From JAWPMT01 sp965229785 (lineage in GTDB: Bacteria; Bacteroidota; Bacteroidia; Cytophagales; Cyclobacteriaceae), in NCBI GenBank assembly GCA_965229785.1, contig CBDDJS010000001.1:7564001-7628000 (forward strand): a stretch of 64,000 nucleotides of DNA. The letters are read 5' to 3'. Numbering within the stretch: position 1 is the first letter of the stretch; every line of letters begins with the position of its first letter. Made by a program: the position numbers and the translations under genes. Below the pieces are notes generated by a model that made no database searches, was not told the origin of the DNA, and was given only the letters and a program-made list of their open reading frames with translations. This document shows positions 8,852-17,389 of the stretch, piece after piece.

Positions 8852-9538
8852 ATGAGCACGGAAACTTTAGAATTAGAAAAGGAAGTAGTCAAAGAGCCTG
8901 CTGAGCCTTTATTGTCGAAGCGGAGAAAGAAGTTCGTTACTGACCCGCTTAATGAAGATAACCCGATCACGGTACAAGTATTGGGAATTTGTTCGGCACT
9001 GGCCGTAACCGTGAAATTGCAACCTACCATTGTGATGTCTATCGCTGTGGTTTTTGTAATTGTATTCTCTAATCTGATCGTGTCTTCTATTCGTAACCTG
9101 ATCCCGAATCGGGTACGGATCATCGTACAGCTGGCCATCATCGCAACACTGGTAACCCTGGTAAGTGAGGTGCTCAAAGCGTATGCTTATGACATGTACA
9201 AGATACTTGGTGCTTATGTCGGATTGATCATCACGAACTGTATTGTGATGGGTCGTCTGGAAGCCTTTGCGATGGCGAACAAGCCTTACGATAGTGTACT
9301 TGACGGACTTGGGAGTGGATTTGGCTATGCCTGGATCATCCTGGCGGTTGCCTTCTTCAGAGAATTGTTTGGTTCCGGCAGTGTGTTGGACGTCAAAATT
9401 TACGAGCCAATTGGCAACGCTCTGGGCATCACCTTGCAAACGAATGGTTTGATGGTAGATTCCATTGGAGCCTTCATGATCCTGGGAATCATCATTTGGA
9501 TTCAAAGAACTAAAACCGGATACGTAGAAGATCATTAA
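8852..9538 (+). CDS. nqrD: Na(+)-translocating NADH-quinone reductase subunit D
   Basis: 228 residues, an inner-membrane subunit. The two Cys that help ligate the intramembrane iron centre shared by NqrD and NqrE are seen at 47 (LGICSALAVT) and 130 (IITNCIVMGR). Their spacing equals that of well-studied NqrD (Cys29/Cys112), which shows that this protein simply has about 18 extra, charged N-terminal residues (TLELEKEVVKEPAEP). LGSGFGYAWIIL and FFRELFGSGSVL are further family motifs. It lies 10 bases after nqrC and 2 bases before nqrE. Confidence 0.96.
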   Translation: MSTETLELEKEVVKEPAEPLLSKRRKKFVTDPLNEDNPITVQVLGICSALAVTVKLQPTIVMSIAVVFVIVFSNLIVSSIRNLIPNRVRIIVQLAIIATLVTLVSEVLKAYAYDMYKILGAYVGLIITNCIVMGRLEAFAMANKPYDSVLDGLGSGFGYAWIILAVAFFRELFGSGSVLDVKIYEPIGNALGITLQTNGLMVDSIGAFMILGIIIWIQRTKTGYVEDH

Positions 9539-9540
9539 TT

Positions 9541-10152
9541 ATGGAAGCATTTAACATTGCCCTTCGAGGCATCTTTATCGATAACATGATCTTTGCCTAT
9601 TTCTTAGGCATGTGTTCATTCCTTGCGGTATCTAAGAAAGTAAAGACTGCCATTGGCCTTGGAGCTGCGGTAGTATTCGTACTGACCATTACTGTGCCTT
9701 TGAACTGGATCCTTCAGGAGTCTGTGTTGAAAGAAGGTGCATTATCCTGGTTAGGAGCCAGCTTTGCAGATGTAGATCTGACCTTCCTGCAGTTTATCAT
9801 TTTCATTGCGGTCATTGCAGCGATGGTACAGTTGGTGGAAATGATCATAGAAAAAGCATCTCCGGCACTTTACGGATCATTGGGTATCTTCTTACCCCTG
9901 ATCGCGGTAAACTGCGCCATTTTGGGATCATCCCTTTTCATGGTACAACGAGATTACACGATCGTAGAAGCTACGGCTTACGGCTTCGGTTCTGGAACAG
10001 GTTTCATGATGGCGATTGTAGCACTAGCGGCTATCCGTGAACGATTAAAATACTCTAATGTTCCTAAGGGACTAAGAGGTCTTGGATTGACCATGCTTAT
10101 CACAGGTTTGATGGGATTGGCATTTAAGTCATTTATCGGAATTGCACTGTAA
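9541..10152 (+). CDS. nqrE: Na(+)-translocating NADH-quinone reductase subunit E
   Basis: 203 residues, an inner-membrane subunit structurally paired with NqrD. The iron-centre Cys are at 25 (FLGMCSFLAVSK) and 125 (AVNCAILGSS). The rest is six predicted membrane helices, with GFGSGTGFMMAIVALAAIRERL near the end. It is the last nqr gene here: a hairpin terminator follows after 26 bases and the next gene is on the opposite strand, so nqrF, which encodes the NADH-oxidising FAD/2Fe-2S subunit, must lie elsewhere. Confidence 0.96.
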   Translation: MEAFNIALRGIFIDNMIFAYFLGMCSFLAVSKKVKTAIGLGAAVVFVLTITVPLNWILQESVLKEGALSWLGASFADVDLTFLQFIIFIAVIAAMVQLVEMIIEKASPALYGSLGIFLPLIAVNCAILGSSLFMVQRDYTIVEATAYGFGSGTGFMMAIVALAAIRERLKYSNVPKGLRGLGLTMLITGLMGLAFKSFIGIAL

Positions 10153-10177
10153 GCGAAATACAGTTGAAGATATTGGG

Positions 10178-10206
10178 AAGCCCTGCAGTGATGTGGGGCT
10201 TTTTTT
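10178..10206 (+). terminator. Rho-independent terminator of the nqr operon
   Basis: AAGCCC (10178-10183) pairs with GGGCTT (10196-10201) around a 12-base loop, followed directly by a run of T. The T run overlaps the stop codon of the convergent cinA-type gene. Confidence 0.8.
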
Positions 10207-10717
10207 ATGCTTTAGCTGTTTCCGTAAATTGCTCTTTTAACAGCAAAATCAACCTGCCCAATACTGCATCTGCAAAATATTGCCGGGTAAGGTTACGATC
10301 CAGGCCATTGACCTGAACTTTGTTGCCAATAAGAATGGGTTTTTCTTCTGACTTTAAATCGAGGTAGATGGCGTAAAAACCGAAGGGTCTCTGGACGTTT
10401 TCTTCAGGATAAGGTTCTGCATATCCAGTGGTTCCAATACCAATGTTTGCACCAAAAATCCGAGATACATTGGTGGCCATTTCACTGGCCACTGTCTGAG
10501 AAACGCAATTGACACTTTTTGCGTGATACTCATCCACACACAGAAATTTAACTTTCTGTTTCAGGTTATAAGCGGTGATACCGCCTTCTAAAAATCCCGA
10601 AGCGCCGGATATTTCCCCGATTTTTGATTGAACCAGGCCGCAGGTAAGGCTTTCAGCTACGGCGATGGTCAATTGGTTGTTAACCAGTAAATCTTTTAAT
10701 TCAGCGAACCTTGACAT
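10205..10717 (-). CDS. CinA C-terminal domain protein (NMN amidohydrolase, PncC type)
   Basis: 170 residues that correspond to the CinA C-terminal domain alone, as in stand-alone PncC, which deamidates nicotinamide mononucleotide in pyridine nucleotide recycling. Recognisable blocks are IAVAESLTCGLVQSKIG (usual form AESCTGG; here Leu-Thr-Cys-Gly), SGFLEGGITAYNLKQKVKFL, AKSVNCVSQTVASEMA and ANIGIGTTGYAEP. The changed AESLTCG motif is a departure from the textbook form, so activity is inferred from the family. The gene faces the nqr operon, sharing its terminator region. Confidence 0.8.
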   Translation of the reverse strand: MSRFAELKDLLVNNQLTIAVAESLTCGLVQSKIGEISGASGFLEGGITAYNLKQKVKFLCVDEYHAKSVNCVSQTVASEMATNVSRIFGANIGIGTTGYAEPYPEENVQRPFGFYAIYLDLKSEEKPILIGNKVQVNGLDRNLTRQYFADAVLGRLILLLKEQFTETAKA

Positions 10718-10904
10718 GACAGTTGATTATATTATTCAAGTTATGACCGGACCGCTTTGCTTTCCAAAATGTAAGGACGGTTTTTTGAGTTTCGATGACT
10801 GGATTTCAGCCTTGATACCCCTTGATGGATATCGGAATAGGTGCGTGGCAGGTACTTTTTAAACGATGACCACTTTTTATTCATCGAAGAATAAATTGTT
10901 TGAA

Positions 10905-10934
10905 TTGGAATTTGTCAGGATTACACTAGTTTCG
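10905..10934 (+). promoter_or_regulatory. Candidate promoter for the 10967 gene
   Basis: TTG (10905-10907), 19 bases, then TAGTTTCG (10927-10934), one base off the TAnnTTTG consensus, 32 bases ahead of the start codon. Spacing is right but both boxes are imperfect. Confidence 0.35.
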
Positions 10935-10966
10935 TTACGCTATAAACACCAAACCCTGGAATCGCT

Positions 10967-11656
10967 ATGCTAAAACAGTTCTCTCACTCAGCTTTAACCT
11001 CTGAAGAATTAGTGGCCACTGCTGAGCGTTTGATCAAGTGTGTGGATAAGACAGAGCACAAAGAAGTGCTTGCGAACCGAATAGCCAAAACCACAGATGC
11101 GGCTAACTATTTAACTGAGGCACTCAACGAGACCTTATCAAGTGTGTATGCCAATCGGGTACAACAAGCGGACCTTGAGCGAGATGATGCTTTTCAGGCG
11201 TTCAAATATGGTGCGCTTTCTGCTTCTTACCGGTCAGATCTGGCCATTAAGAAGGCAGGAGAAACGCTCGTGGAGATCGTAAGGAAACAGGGATTTAGCC
11301 TTTACAACCTGGGGTACATTGCACAAAGTGAGGCCATGCGTACGCTTATGTCCGAATTGGAAGAATGTCGGGGAGAGGTGATGGTCACTGGTATTGCAGA
11401 TCTTTTGGAAGAAATGCTTGACGCTAATGATCGTTTCAATCAGATATATCACGAAAAACTCGATGAAAACTCGAATCAGGAGACGCCACAAATTGTGATA
11501 GGCAAAGGAGAGTTATCGAAGCAGATCACCTTATTTCTCAATCATGTGGAATTGTTAGAAGAGGATCATCTGGGTGGAGTCAGCGAACTCGTTGAAAAAA
11601 TCAATAACATGATCCAGGAAATGATGGAACAGGCGAGAGGAAGACAGAAAGCCTAG
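10967..11656 (+). CDS. Conserved hypothetical protein, DUF6261-like
   Basis: 229 residues, no signal peptide and no membrane segment; the sequence is almost entirely predicted helix with many Glu, Lys and Leu. It starts MLKQFSHSALTSEELVATAERL and ends with a Met/Gln-rich helix (NNMIQEMMEQARGRQKA). Length and helical pattern resemble the DUF6261 family found in Bacteroidota, but I assign this with moderate certainty only. It is a single gene with its own possible promoter, convergent with the membrane protein gene downstream (34-base gap). Function unknown. Confidence 0.6.
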   Translation: MLKQFSHSALTSEELVATAERLIKCVDKTEHKEVLANRIAKTTDAANYLTEALNETLSSVYANRVQQADLERDDAFQAFKYGALSASYRSDLAIKKAGETLVEIVRKQGFSLYNLGYIAQSEAMRTLMSELEECRGEVMVTGIADLLEEMLDANDRFNQIYHEKLDENSNQETPQIVIGKGELSKQITLFLNHVELLEEDHLGGVSELVEKINNMIQEMMEQARGRQKA

Positions 11657-11690
11657 CTTTCTACACCCACTTCACCCGTTACTGAGTTTT

Positions 11691-12299
11691 TTAATCCTCT
11701 GGGAGATGTTCTTCAATTTCCTCTTGCAAATGAAGCAGGCCATTCAACAGTTTCATTTCATTGCGGATGGCGATACGAATGGAATAGCCAAATATGGCTG
11801 CAGCCAATAAATAAGAAGAAGCGATCAGAATCACCATTGCTCGAGACAGATGTTGATCAAATTCCGGGATCAAGAGGTAGAATCCAATGGTATATGCCAC
11901 TAAGATCCCAATGGTGATGGGTCCATGGATGCGTTTCCGGTAATGATAATAACTGAGATAGCTGCTATTGAAATCATTGGCCGAGTTGCTAATGTCAATC
12001 CCGTTACCGCGAAGCATACTGTAGATTTCAATCAGTATCCTGATGGCCAATCCACCTATCATTAATGCTATGCCTATGTGACTTGTTGTTTCTTGAAAAT
12101 GATAGGCATAGAAGAAGTAAATGGAAAGCCCAATCAAAGTGATTAGCAGGACGATCATGTTTTTAAATTGAATGATCACGGTACTACGTAATTGTTGTTT
12201 AGACAAGGCAATGAGGTCTTTGGCCGTTTTTGAAGGAGTCACTTCCTCCTTCTTAGCCTCTTCCCATTTGCCTTTAAAATCGTCTAGTATATCAGTCAT
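11691..12299 (-). CDS. Membrane protein, candidate partner of the ECF sigma factor
   Basis: 202 residues: a ~40-residue cytoplasmic N-terminus (starts MTDILDDFKGKWEEAKKEE), then membrane helices at about 46-66, 76-94, 127-145 and 153-175 and a short Glu-rich tail. The gene starts inside the last 8 bases of the ECF sigma factor gene, so the two are translationally coupled. In Bacteroidota the gene after an ECF sigma factor often encodes a membrane protein that restrains it; the layout suggests such a role, but no zinc anti-sigma motif (HxxxCxxC) is visible, so the function is inference. Confidence 0.7.
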   Translation of the reverse strand: MTDILDDFKGKWEEAKKEEVTPSKTAKDLIALSKQQLRSTVIIQFKNMIVLLITLIGLSIYFFYAYHFQETTSHIGIALMIGGLAIRILIEIYSMLRGNGIDISNSANDFNSSYLSYYHYRKRIHGPITIGILVAYTIGFYLLIPEFDQHLSRAMVILIASSYLLAAAIFGYSIRIAIRNEMKLLNGLLHLQEEIEEHLPED

Positions 12300-12786
12300 G
12301 ATTCAATATTTTTTTAAGTTCTTTTTTGATCCGGTGGATCTTTACGCGCAGATTTCCCTCACTCATACCCATCACATCTGCTATTTCGGGGTATTGCAGT
12401 TCGTCCAGTACCATCATGATGATCAGTCGATCCAGTTCGCTTAATTGGCCTATTGCCTGATACAACTCCTGATATGGGGATTCGCCTGGGCTGTTAATGG
12501 CCTCTTCTGCCGAAATGGTGTAATGATCACTTAAGGAAGTTTGATGTTTGGCTTTGTCACTTCGTATGAATTTGAGACAGGTATTTACGGTAATGCGATA
12601 GACCCATGTTTTATAGCTGGAGGATCCCCTGAATTTATCGAGGGACCTCCAGACATTAATAAATGTCTCTTGTGTCAGGTCTTGAGCCAGCTCTTCCTGC
12701 CCTTTCATAAATCCCTTGCACATCTGATGAACCATAGAATGATAATCTTGATGGAGAGATTCGAAGCGTTCGTGTTTATTGGCCAT
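12292..12786 (-). CDS. RNA polymerase ECF-type sigma factor
   Basis: 164 residues. Region 2 is clear: ELAQDLTQETFINVWRSLDK then SSSYKTWVYRITVNTCLKF, which binds core polymerase and the -7 region. A ~30-residue linker leads to region 4 (LSELDRLIIMMVLDELQYPE, then IADVMGMSEGNLRVKIHRIK), a helix-turn-helix for the -33 element. It overlaps the upstream hydrolase gene by 11 bases and the downstream membrane protein gene by 8, so the three form one unit. The upstream hydrolase may be the target or the trigger of this regulator; that is inference from order. Confidence 0.93.
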   Translation of the reverse strand: MANKHERFESLHQDYHSMVHQMCKGFMKGQEELAQDLTQETFINVWRSLDKFRGSSSYKTWVYRITVNTCLKFIRSDKAKHQTSLSDHYTISAEEAINSPGESPYQELYQAIGQLSELDRLIIMMVLDELQYPEIADVMGMSEGNLRVKIHRIKKELKKILNHD

Positions 12787-13618
12787 TCGCTAGCAGATAA
12801 TCATTGATTTGTTCATAAAACCACTCAGGTTGGTCAAACATGATGAAGTGTTTGCTATTCTCTGCCATGCTGATCGTTTTATTCTCGAGATTATCGTATT
12901 GATTTTCCATGGTTTTTCGGGCAATCTCCTTACTGGGGAAAGTGGCGCCAAGGATCAGTGTGTTCGTCGAGATATCGGATAGCTTTGGACGAAGGTCAAG
13001 TTTAAGGAGGTCCGTATAACCATAGACGTAAGTTTTCCGGTCGGCAGCGATGGACCAGCTTGCCAATTCTTCCATTCTGCTCTGATCATTGGTCATATTA
13101 CTGGCCATACTTATGGCAATTTGGTTGAATTCGTCCGCATTCATAGCCAGCATCCGGTTATTGTAGGGACTGTCATATTGCAACGCATTGGCCGGTACTC
13201 CAGGCATCATTAATTCACGCATACAAGGTAAGGAATCGACGATAATCAATCCAGAGACCTTATCACCTAAAGTCGCAGCTAGTTCGACGGCAAGATTGCC
13301 TCCCATGCTGTGACCAATGATGGTTAGATTTTTGAATTCTCCTTTACGAATGTAGTCTACCAACTGATCTTTAATGGGAGCATACCAGGGGGTTCCAATT
13401 GGTTCGATACCGTTGAATCCAGCGTAAGAAACCACATGAGTTTCATAAGTATCCGCCAAATGGGCAATGGTTTCATTCCATACGGATCCCGGCGTAGTGA
13501 AACCAGGTAAGAACAGGATGGCATCACCTTGTCCTTGCTTTTCTATCTGAATGGCATCTTGACTGAATCCAGCTACTGCCAGTAAGATTCCGATGAGTAC
13601 TAATAACGTCTTTTTCAT
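12776..13618 (-). CDS. Secreted alpha/beta hydrolase
   Basis: 280 residues from the ATG at 13618, chosen because it puts a standard signal peptide (MKKTLLVLIGILLAVAGFSQ) at the N-terminus; an in-frame ATG 9 codons earlier is less likely. The protein has the alpha/beta hydrolase fold: AILFLPGFTTPGSVW (oxyanion region), the nucleophile elbow IGHSMGGN with Ser104, and a C-terminal catalytic His at 257 (NSKHFIMF). It is predicted periplasmic. Substrate unknown. It is the first gene of an operon with an ECF sigma factor (11-base overlap) and a membrane protein, an unusual place for a hydrolase. Confidence 0.85.
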   Translation of the reverse strand: MKKTLLVLIGILLAVAGFSQDAIQIEKQGQGDAILFLPGFTTPGSVWNETIAHLADTYETHVVSYAGFNGIEPIGTPWYAPIKDQLVDYIRKGEFKNLTIIGHSMGGNLAVELAATLGDKVSGLIIVDSLPCMRELMMPGVPANALQYDSPYNNRMLAMNADEFNQIAISMASNMTNDQSRMEELASWSIAADRKTYVYGYTDLLKLDLRPKLSDISTNTLILGATFPSKEIARKTMENQYDNLENKTISMAENSKHFIMFDQPEWFYEQINDYLLANGQ

Positions 13619-13696
13619 AATCTTAAAATTTCCCCTTTGATCCACTAAGGCTTAAGTTGTTACAGTGGTTGGAAAAAATATTGTTAATTCACCCTT

Positions 13697-14395
13697 ATGG
13701 AAGCGACTCCTTTTCGATTCATTGTATCGCAGAAAAGAGGCAATACCTCCGCTCTGGTGCTGTTTATGATCGTATTCACAATCATGATGATCGTAATGAT
13801 AGATTATCTCGGTAAAATTGAAATGAGTGAGTCTGCTGAGTTGACTGTGATTACTATGGTGGTGTTCGGACAGTTTCTGCTCTTCCTACCTCTATTATTG
13901 GATATGAGCAGAGGAGAAGCCTCCATAACCTTGGGTAGCGATCAATTGACCATTGAACTCGACAAGCCAGAAATGCTATTAAGCTTTACGAAACTCCATG
14001 TTCCTTTTACAGCGATCAATTCCTATGACCTGGCCGTTGAAGGTAATGCCGGGTTAGTCATTCGACTTGAAGAAGGAAAGCAAAATTTTAACCTACACGC
14101 GATCAATAAAGATCAGGATAAGTTTATGAGAGAGATCGGTCAGGTCATCGAAGCTATTGAACAATACAATAACGGTGCTGACGCAACGCAGCAAATTCCA
14201 TTTAAGAGCGTTTATGCCTCGCCAGGCATGAGGATCGTTGCAGCACTTTATTTGATCGTGATCCTTCTTTATGGTATAGTACTGTTTACGCAAGCCAACG
14301 CTGAACTTACTTATCAGGCCATATTCTTCATCGGCATTGGCTTGCCATTTTTGTGGCAGGTTGGGAGGAGGTTGAGGAGAGATGTTTTTGATTAG
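13697..14395 (+). CDS. Hypothetical membrane protein
   Basis: 232 residues with two N-terminal membrane helices (about 20-40 and 52-70), a central soluble domain rich in beta strands (ASITLGSDQLTIEL, later LVIRLEEGKQNFNLH) that looks like a PH-like fold, and two C-terminal helices (about 178-196 and 205-222). It is transcribed away from the hydrolase-sigma operon, with only 78 bases between the two starts, so they may share a control region. I do not recognise the family. Confidence 0.65.
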   Translation: MEATPFRFIVSQKRGNTSALVLFMIVFTIMMIVMIDYLGKIEMSESAELTVITMVVFGQFLLFLPLLLDMSRGEASITLGSDQLTIELDKPEMLLSFTKLHVPFTAINSYDLAVEGNAGLVIRLEEGKQNFNLHAINKDQDKFMREIGQVIEAIEQYNNGADATQQIPFKSVYASPGMRIVAALYLIVILLYGIVLFTQANAELTYQAIFFIGIGLPFLWQVGRRLRRDVFD

Positions 14396-14534
14396 AACAG
14401 ATCATTTTCGCCTCATTGTTTTATGACCTACTGTTATATTACCAAATTACATTTCTGTCGAATAGATAGCATTTGTACCAATTCGAATGATGTGTTTCAT
14501 TCATTTCTTTGATCAGGTAATTAGAATGACTTTG

Positions 14535-16517
14535 TCATTTTTTGATCCAATAACCTTGAGATTTTAATCCATTAATTAAAATGATATAAATCCCACTTTC
14601 AAGATCATTAAGATCCAGATTTAAGAGGTTATAACCGCGATTAATTTTGGTGTCGAGGGATTTTAATTCCTTACCATTTATGTCCATTATGATAATGTTT
14701 GATTCAATGCCCGATTCAGACTCAAACTCAATATAGACATGTCCATCGGAGGGATTTGGGAAGATATGCGCATCACTTTTTATCGACTCGTTATTCTCAA
14801 GTCCTAATATAGCCTCCGTGGCACTGGACTTTGAGACAGAACCATTAAGTGGTTCAATCGTCCAATGCTGGCCGGTCCAGTTCTGCCAATCGTATTGTAC
14901 TATCGGATCATTGTTTTTGATACCGTCTATTTTCAGGACTTTGCTACTTTTAGAACTTTCTACTTTGTAGTATCCATTTTGTAGATCTTCAATCAACCAT
15001 TCTTGTCCAGACCAGTTTTGCCAGTCATGTTGATTGATAGGACTATCGTTGTTGGTTCCATCCGTCCTGATGAAGTTTTGACTTTTTTTATTTCTAATAG
15101 CGAATCTATTATTGCACAATTCGATAAAACTCCAGTGTTGTCCAGACCAATTTTGCCATTCGTATTGATGAATTGGGTCATAATTCGCAAGTCCATCAAC
15201 ACGAAGGGCGTTACCACTTCTTCTGTTAATTATACTGTAGTAACCTGAAAAAGGGCTGAGGCTGGTATATTGGTATGCACCAAAATCAAGTTCACCATTT
15301 ACATCTGGCCTTGAATGATCAATTCTGTCTTTCGTGGGAATTAATAAATTCCCAGGTAATGTTTTAATTCGCGCACCACTGCCACACTTTAGATGAAAAT
15401 CGAAAGGATAAGTATCATCTTGAAAATCATCGAGTGAAACATCAAAAAAGTTGTCATTTAAGAAATCATTGTCAATTGCTTGGCCTCCTCCATCTTTTAT
15501 GAAATTGGATTGATCTGTTGGAAATGGATCATTGCGTAAGTCACTAATCAGATTGCCGTATATCAAGACCTTTGAGGCCACATTTGGGTCACTGAATATA
15601 TTATGTACAGCTATCCCGCTATAACTCGAAGTGGTCGGATTGGGAATACTATCCAGTACAATTACGGTGTTAAAACGTACTTCAATTGAATCAACAATTT
15701 GGTTTAACCCATTCGAATATTGACTGGCAATCCAAATATTACCTGCAGAAGTTCCATTAGCTGACGCACTTTGGTGTTGTATCATTGAATCAAACGCAGG
15801 TTCATAAACTACATTATTTTCAATGATAAGCCTATTGTGAATCGAGTCTGGAGGGAATTGGTTCCAATAAGTGATCGAAGACATTCCGTATTTTTTTCGT
15901 TCTATCTGGTTCCCACGGATAATTCCGGAACTACGCATGGTAATTGCGGAACCTCCGTCGATATTTTTCATAGTACAGTTTTCGACTAAAGCATTGCTGC
16001 TTTTTATATAAACTGCATGGAAGCGTTTATCACCAGGATGATCTGTTCCCCAGTTTTCAAAATGAGAGTTTTTGATGATCAGTTTTGAATGATCAAAGAT
16101 GTCGGGGTATGCTAGATTTCGAATGGTAACAATAGCGTCCTTTGGGCTATTTAGAAACTCGCAGGAATCAATTGTAACATAATCACAGGACTGCCAAGTT
16201 TGAGTTTTTGCAAGGACATCACTTGCTCCAAGTTGCAAATTGCTATTCAGAAAAGTACATCCATAGAAATAGACACTATCCATACCTGACATTCTGATGC
16301 CGTTGGGAAATGTGCAAAACCTGTATAGTCTTGGAGGAATAGTGTCATTTGGGTCTTCTATGATTCTTGAAGTAATGGTATCACCATGAAAGACCTCCCA
16401 ACCTGTACAATCGTTATTTGGACAAAAATTCCAATGATTTTGCGAATCCGAGTAGTATTGGGATTTAGCGATTGGAGAAAGTAGGATGAATCCAACCAAT
16501 AGTAAAAACTTATTCAT
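14535..16517 (-). CDS. Secreted right-handed beta-helix protein with ricin-type lectin domain and T9SS sorting tail
   Basis: 660 residues. Signal peptide MNKFLLLVGFILLSPIAKSQ. Residues ~40-370 form a repeat-rich beta-helix of the kind in pectate-lyase-like and parallel beta-helix proteins (repeated short strands with Asn ladders: LIIKNSHFENW, ALVENCTMKNI, IIRGNQIER). Residues ~420-560 hold three repeats ending QYEWQNWSGQHW, QHDWQNWSGQEW and QYDWQNWTGQHW, the QxW signature of a ricin B beta-trefoil that binds carbohydrate. The end (FPNPSDGHVYIEFES then ESGIYIILINGLKSQGYWIKK) is the type A T9SS C-terminal domain. This suggests a surface or released polysaccharide-binding protein, possibly a lyase; no catalytic residues can be named. 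Stand-alone gene. Confidence 0.85.
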   Translation of the reverse strand: MNKFLLLVGFILLSPIAKSQYYSDSQNHWNFCPNNDCTGWEVFHGDTITSRIIEDPNDTIPPRLYRFCTFPNGIRMSGMDSVYFYGCTFLNSNLQLGASDVLAKTQTWQSCDYVTIDSCEFLNSPKDAIVTIRNLAYPDIFDHSKLIIKNSHFENWGTDHPGDKRFHAVYIKSSNALVENCTMKNIDGGSAITMRSSGIIRGNQIERKKYGMSSITYWNQFPPDSIHNRLIIENNVVYEPAFDSMIQHQSASANGTSAGNIWIASQYSNGLNQIVDSIEVRFNTVIVLDSIPNPTTSSYSGIAVHNIFSDPNVASKVLIYGNLISDLRNDPFPTDQSNFIKDGGGQAIDNDFLNDNFFDVSLDDFQDDTYPFDFHLKCGSGARIKTLPGNLLIPTKDRIDHSRPDVNGELDFGAYQYTSLSPFSGYYSIINRRSGNALRVDGLANYDPIHQYEWQNWSGQHWSFIELCNNRFAIRNKKSQNFIRTDGTNNDSPINQHDWQNWSGQEWLIEDLQNGYYKVESSKSSKVLKIDGIKNNDPIVQYDWQNWTGQHWTIEPLNGSVSKSSATEAILGLENNESIKSDAHIFPNPSDGHVYIEFESESGIESNIIIMDINGKELKSLDTKINRGYNLLNLDLNDLESGIYIILINGLKSQGYWIKK

Positions 16518-16862
16518 ATGGGGTTCAAGCCTGGATTGTTGTGATTCCAGAGCTAGTTGTTTAATTATAGGTTCTAATCTAGCATATTCTTACGCTGTTT
16601 ACAATCAAGTTTTCAAAACCAATGATTTTTAGTCATGTTTTATCTTGTTCGATTGCAGTTCTACTTCTACGACATATAGGGAATTAGCCAGATATTCTGA
16701 GAGGTTTATTGTACGGATTGTCTGCTATCCTGAAGTAACACGGGATGTGTAGGCGAGTCTGTTGTTCAGAATTTTAACGTTGTTTCTTCGTTTGTCTATT
16801 CAATCCATCGGGTGTCCTCTTTCTTAATGGGCAGGTTACCTTTTCTTGTTTTTTCAACTGGA
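16518..16862. other. Gene-free AT-rich gap (345 bases)
   Basis: Upstream region of the beta-helix gene (minus strand) and downstream region of the small-gene cluster, also minus strand. I see no credible reading frame, no hairpin with T run and no RNA gene. It most likely holds the promoter of the beta-helix gene on the minus strand. Confidence 0.5.
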
Positions 16863-17072
16863 TTATACTAATTCTTCGCAATTAAAACCGCCCATGTTCA
16901 TATGAGTACATACCAATTCGGCAATATCTGTTCTGCACTCAATTCTTAAAATATTATCGCAATCTTCCAGGTCATAGTCCCATTTGCAATTCGGAATTAA
17001 AGAGCTCAGTATTTCGTTGACGACTCTTATATCATGAGGTTCAATAGAGGTCTTGAAAACATAGATATTCAT
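16863..17072 (-). CDS. Small HMA-like hypothetical protein
   Basis: 69 residues from the ATG at 17072, which overlaps the stop of the upstream gene as ATGA; a longer frame exists but the coupled start is preferred. The sequence (MNIYVFKTSIEPHDIRVVNE, then NCKWDYDLEDCDNILRIEC) resembles small ferredoxin-like alpha-beta proteins of Bacteroidota annotated as heavy-metal-associated-domain-like, although the classic CxxC metal site is absent. Last gene of a minus-strand set with a DUF3817 protein, a cytochrome-b-like membrane protein and an AraC regulator. Function unknown. Confidence 0.65.
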   Translation of the reverse strand: MNIYVFKTSIEPHDIRVVNEILSSLIPNCKWDYDLEDCDNILRIECRTDIAELVCTHMNMGGFNCEELV

Positions 17073-17389
17073 TGACCAATGGTTTTGTGAATCGGTTTGA
17101 GAATTTTGTGGTCGATGTAAAACGTTCCAAATGGAATAATGCAGGCTACTAACAATTTCCAGGTTGTTTGCTTGAACTTCCATTCATATTCTGTTCCGAT
17201 ACTAATGGAGTTGAAAATGAACAATAGGAAAAGAATTCCATGAACAGGGCCCAATACTGAAGACAGCAGAGGAATTCCGAAAATATGCTTGAGCGGTACG
17301 GAAACAAATACCAGCAACAGCAATGACACTCCTTCCATGATTGCCAACAAACGCAATCTGCCGATACTGGAATTATAGTATCTATCCAT
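17069..17389 (-). CDS. DUF3817-type membrane protein
   Basis: 106 residues with three membrane helices. The pattern GRLRLLAIMEGVSLLLL, then VPLKHIFGIP, GPVHGILFLLFIF, and PFGTFYIDHKIL is characteristic of DUF3817 proteins, small integral membrane proteins of unknown role that in other bacteria occur fused or next to transporters. Its start directly abuts the stop of the upstream cytochrome-b-like gene and its own stop overlaps the next start. Confidence 0.8.
   Translation of the reverse strand: MDRYYNSSIGRLRLLAIMEGVSLLLLVFVSVPLKHIFGIPLLSSVLGPVHGILFLLFIFNSISIGTEYEWKFKQTTWKLLVACIIPFGTFYIDHKILKPIHKTIGQ

Noticed and set aside
10665..10862. 65-codon frame on the plus strand overlapping the cinA-type gene start
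   Set aside because: It mostly overlaps the opposite-strand gene and its upstream region; no coding signal.
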